A stretch of 64,000 bases of DNA from Psychrobacter coccoides (GTDB lineage Bacteria > Pseudomonadota > Gammaproteobacteria > Pseudomonadales > Moraxellaceae). Positions within the stretch are counted from its first letter, which is position 1, and every line of letters starts with the position of its first letter. The notes under the pieces are model-generated. The model did not search any database. It saw only the letters and a list, made by a program, of their open reading frames with translations, and was not told the origin of the DNA. Of the stretch, positions 63,960 through 64,000 are shown one piece after another. The position numbers were made by a program, and so were the translations under genes. The stretch spans positions 20,644-84,643 of the forward strand of contig NZ_JAGBKM010000016.1 in assembly GCF_017498085.1 (NCBI RefSeq), given 5' to 3'.

Positions 63960-64000
63960 TTATTCTACGATGATGTTGTGTTAAGAGTGGGGTATTTACA

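Larger units (their letters stand above)
62813..64000 (+). mobile_element. IS3-family insertion sequence (about 1188 bp, ends with the window)
   Basis: The left end TGTAACTATCCCC and the right end, read inverted, TGTAAATACCCC pair with one gap; both begin TGT and are followed by TAACACA. The right end GGGGTATTTACA finishes exactly at base 64000. The element carries orfA and orfB in the usual overlapping way. The left border base is uncertain by about two. The target repeat on the right lies outside the window. Confidence 0.85.

Noticed and set aside
1..64000. tRNA, rRNA, tmRNA, RNase P RNA or CRISPR arrays
   Set aside because: I scanned both strands for TPsiC-like arms, rRNA stretches and regularly spaced repeats and saw none; a covariance search would settle it.

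Overview
The window looks like a chromosomal segment of a Moraxellaceae gammaproteobacterium, most probably Psychrobacter. This rests on the overall character of the protein sequences, the moderate base composition and the housekeeping gene set; no database search was possible. Most of it is ordinary core chromosome: about 55 protein genes on both strands, no rRNA or tRNA genes, no CRISPR array and no prophage.

Layout. 1-2.8 kb: the 3' end of a cytochrome c' gene, an MscS-type channel, glyoxalase I and a beta-carbonic anhydrase. 3.2-6.1 kb: potABC, a polyamine importer without its binding-protein gene, then metR with a perfect MetR box just upstream. 7.3-14.6 kb: an AT-rich GNAT acetyltransferase, tsaD-crcB, a lipoprotein cytochrome c5 homologue, an acidic lipoprotein, rpsU, yqeY, an M48 protease and a TusA-like protein. 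14.6-24.2 kb: rpoH, a DUF423 protein, thiS, hpf-rpoN, a nitrilase-family hydrolase, and xerC, dapF, lysA and lptM for lysine and peptidoglycan precursors. 24.8-30 kb: ackA-pta (with a long leader holding a tiny hydrophobic ORF and a terminator), nadD and rsfS. 30.2-33.2 kb: a MOSC protein, an AmiD-like amidase, a class I amidotransferase and a small coiled-coil protein.

33.3-39.1 kb is the main accessory region. It holds two related genes for beta-helix, RTX-type proteins. One is intact (937 aa, with a BapA-prefix-like N-terminus and tandem Ig-like repeats). The other is split by an 803-bp IS5-family element flanked by a CTAG duplication; removing the IS and one CTAG restores exactly 604 codons in frame.

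39.6-59 kb returns to metabolism: purL, a PNPOx-like protein, pgsA, an MgtC-type protein, a renalase-like flavoprotein, acs, a BaiN/HI0933 flavoprotein, an Old Yellow Enzyme, a lipoprotein of unknown function, an EamA exporter, divergent trpB/trpR and a cholesterol-oxidase-like GMC enzyme. 59-64 kb is again accessory: an AT-rich 583-aa protein ending in a HEPN-like Rx4H motif, a 108-bp attC-like hairpin, lplA, an amphi-Trp protein and a complete IS3-family element whose right end falls on the last base of the window.

Intergenic sequence carries two non-autonomous element families: a MITE in a 172-bp and a 61-bp form, and a family of repeats with TATAGTC ends. It also carries a candidate small RNA near 45.8 kb whose terminator loop exposes CCUCCU. 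The features I would check first are the RTX pair with its IS scar, the HEPN-like gene with the neighbouring attC-like hairpin, the candidate small RNA, and the ackA leader.
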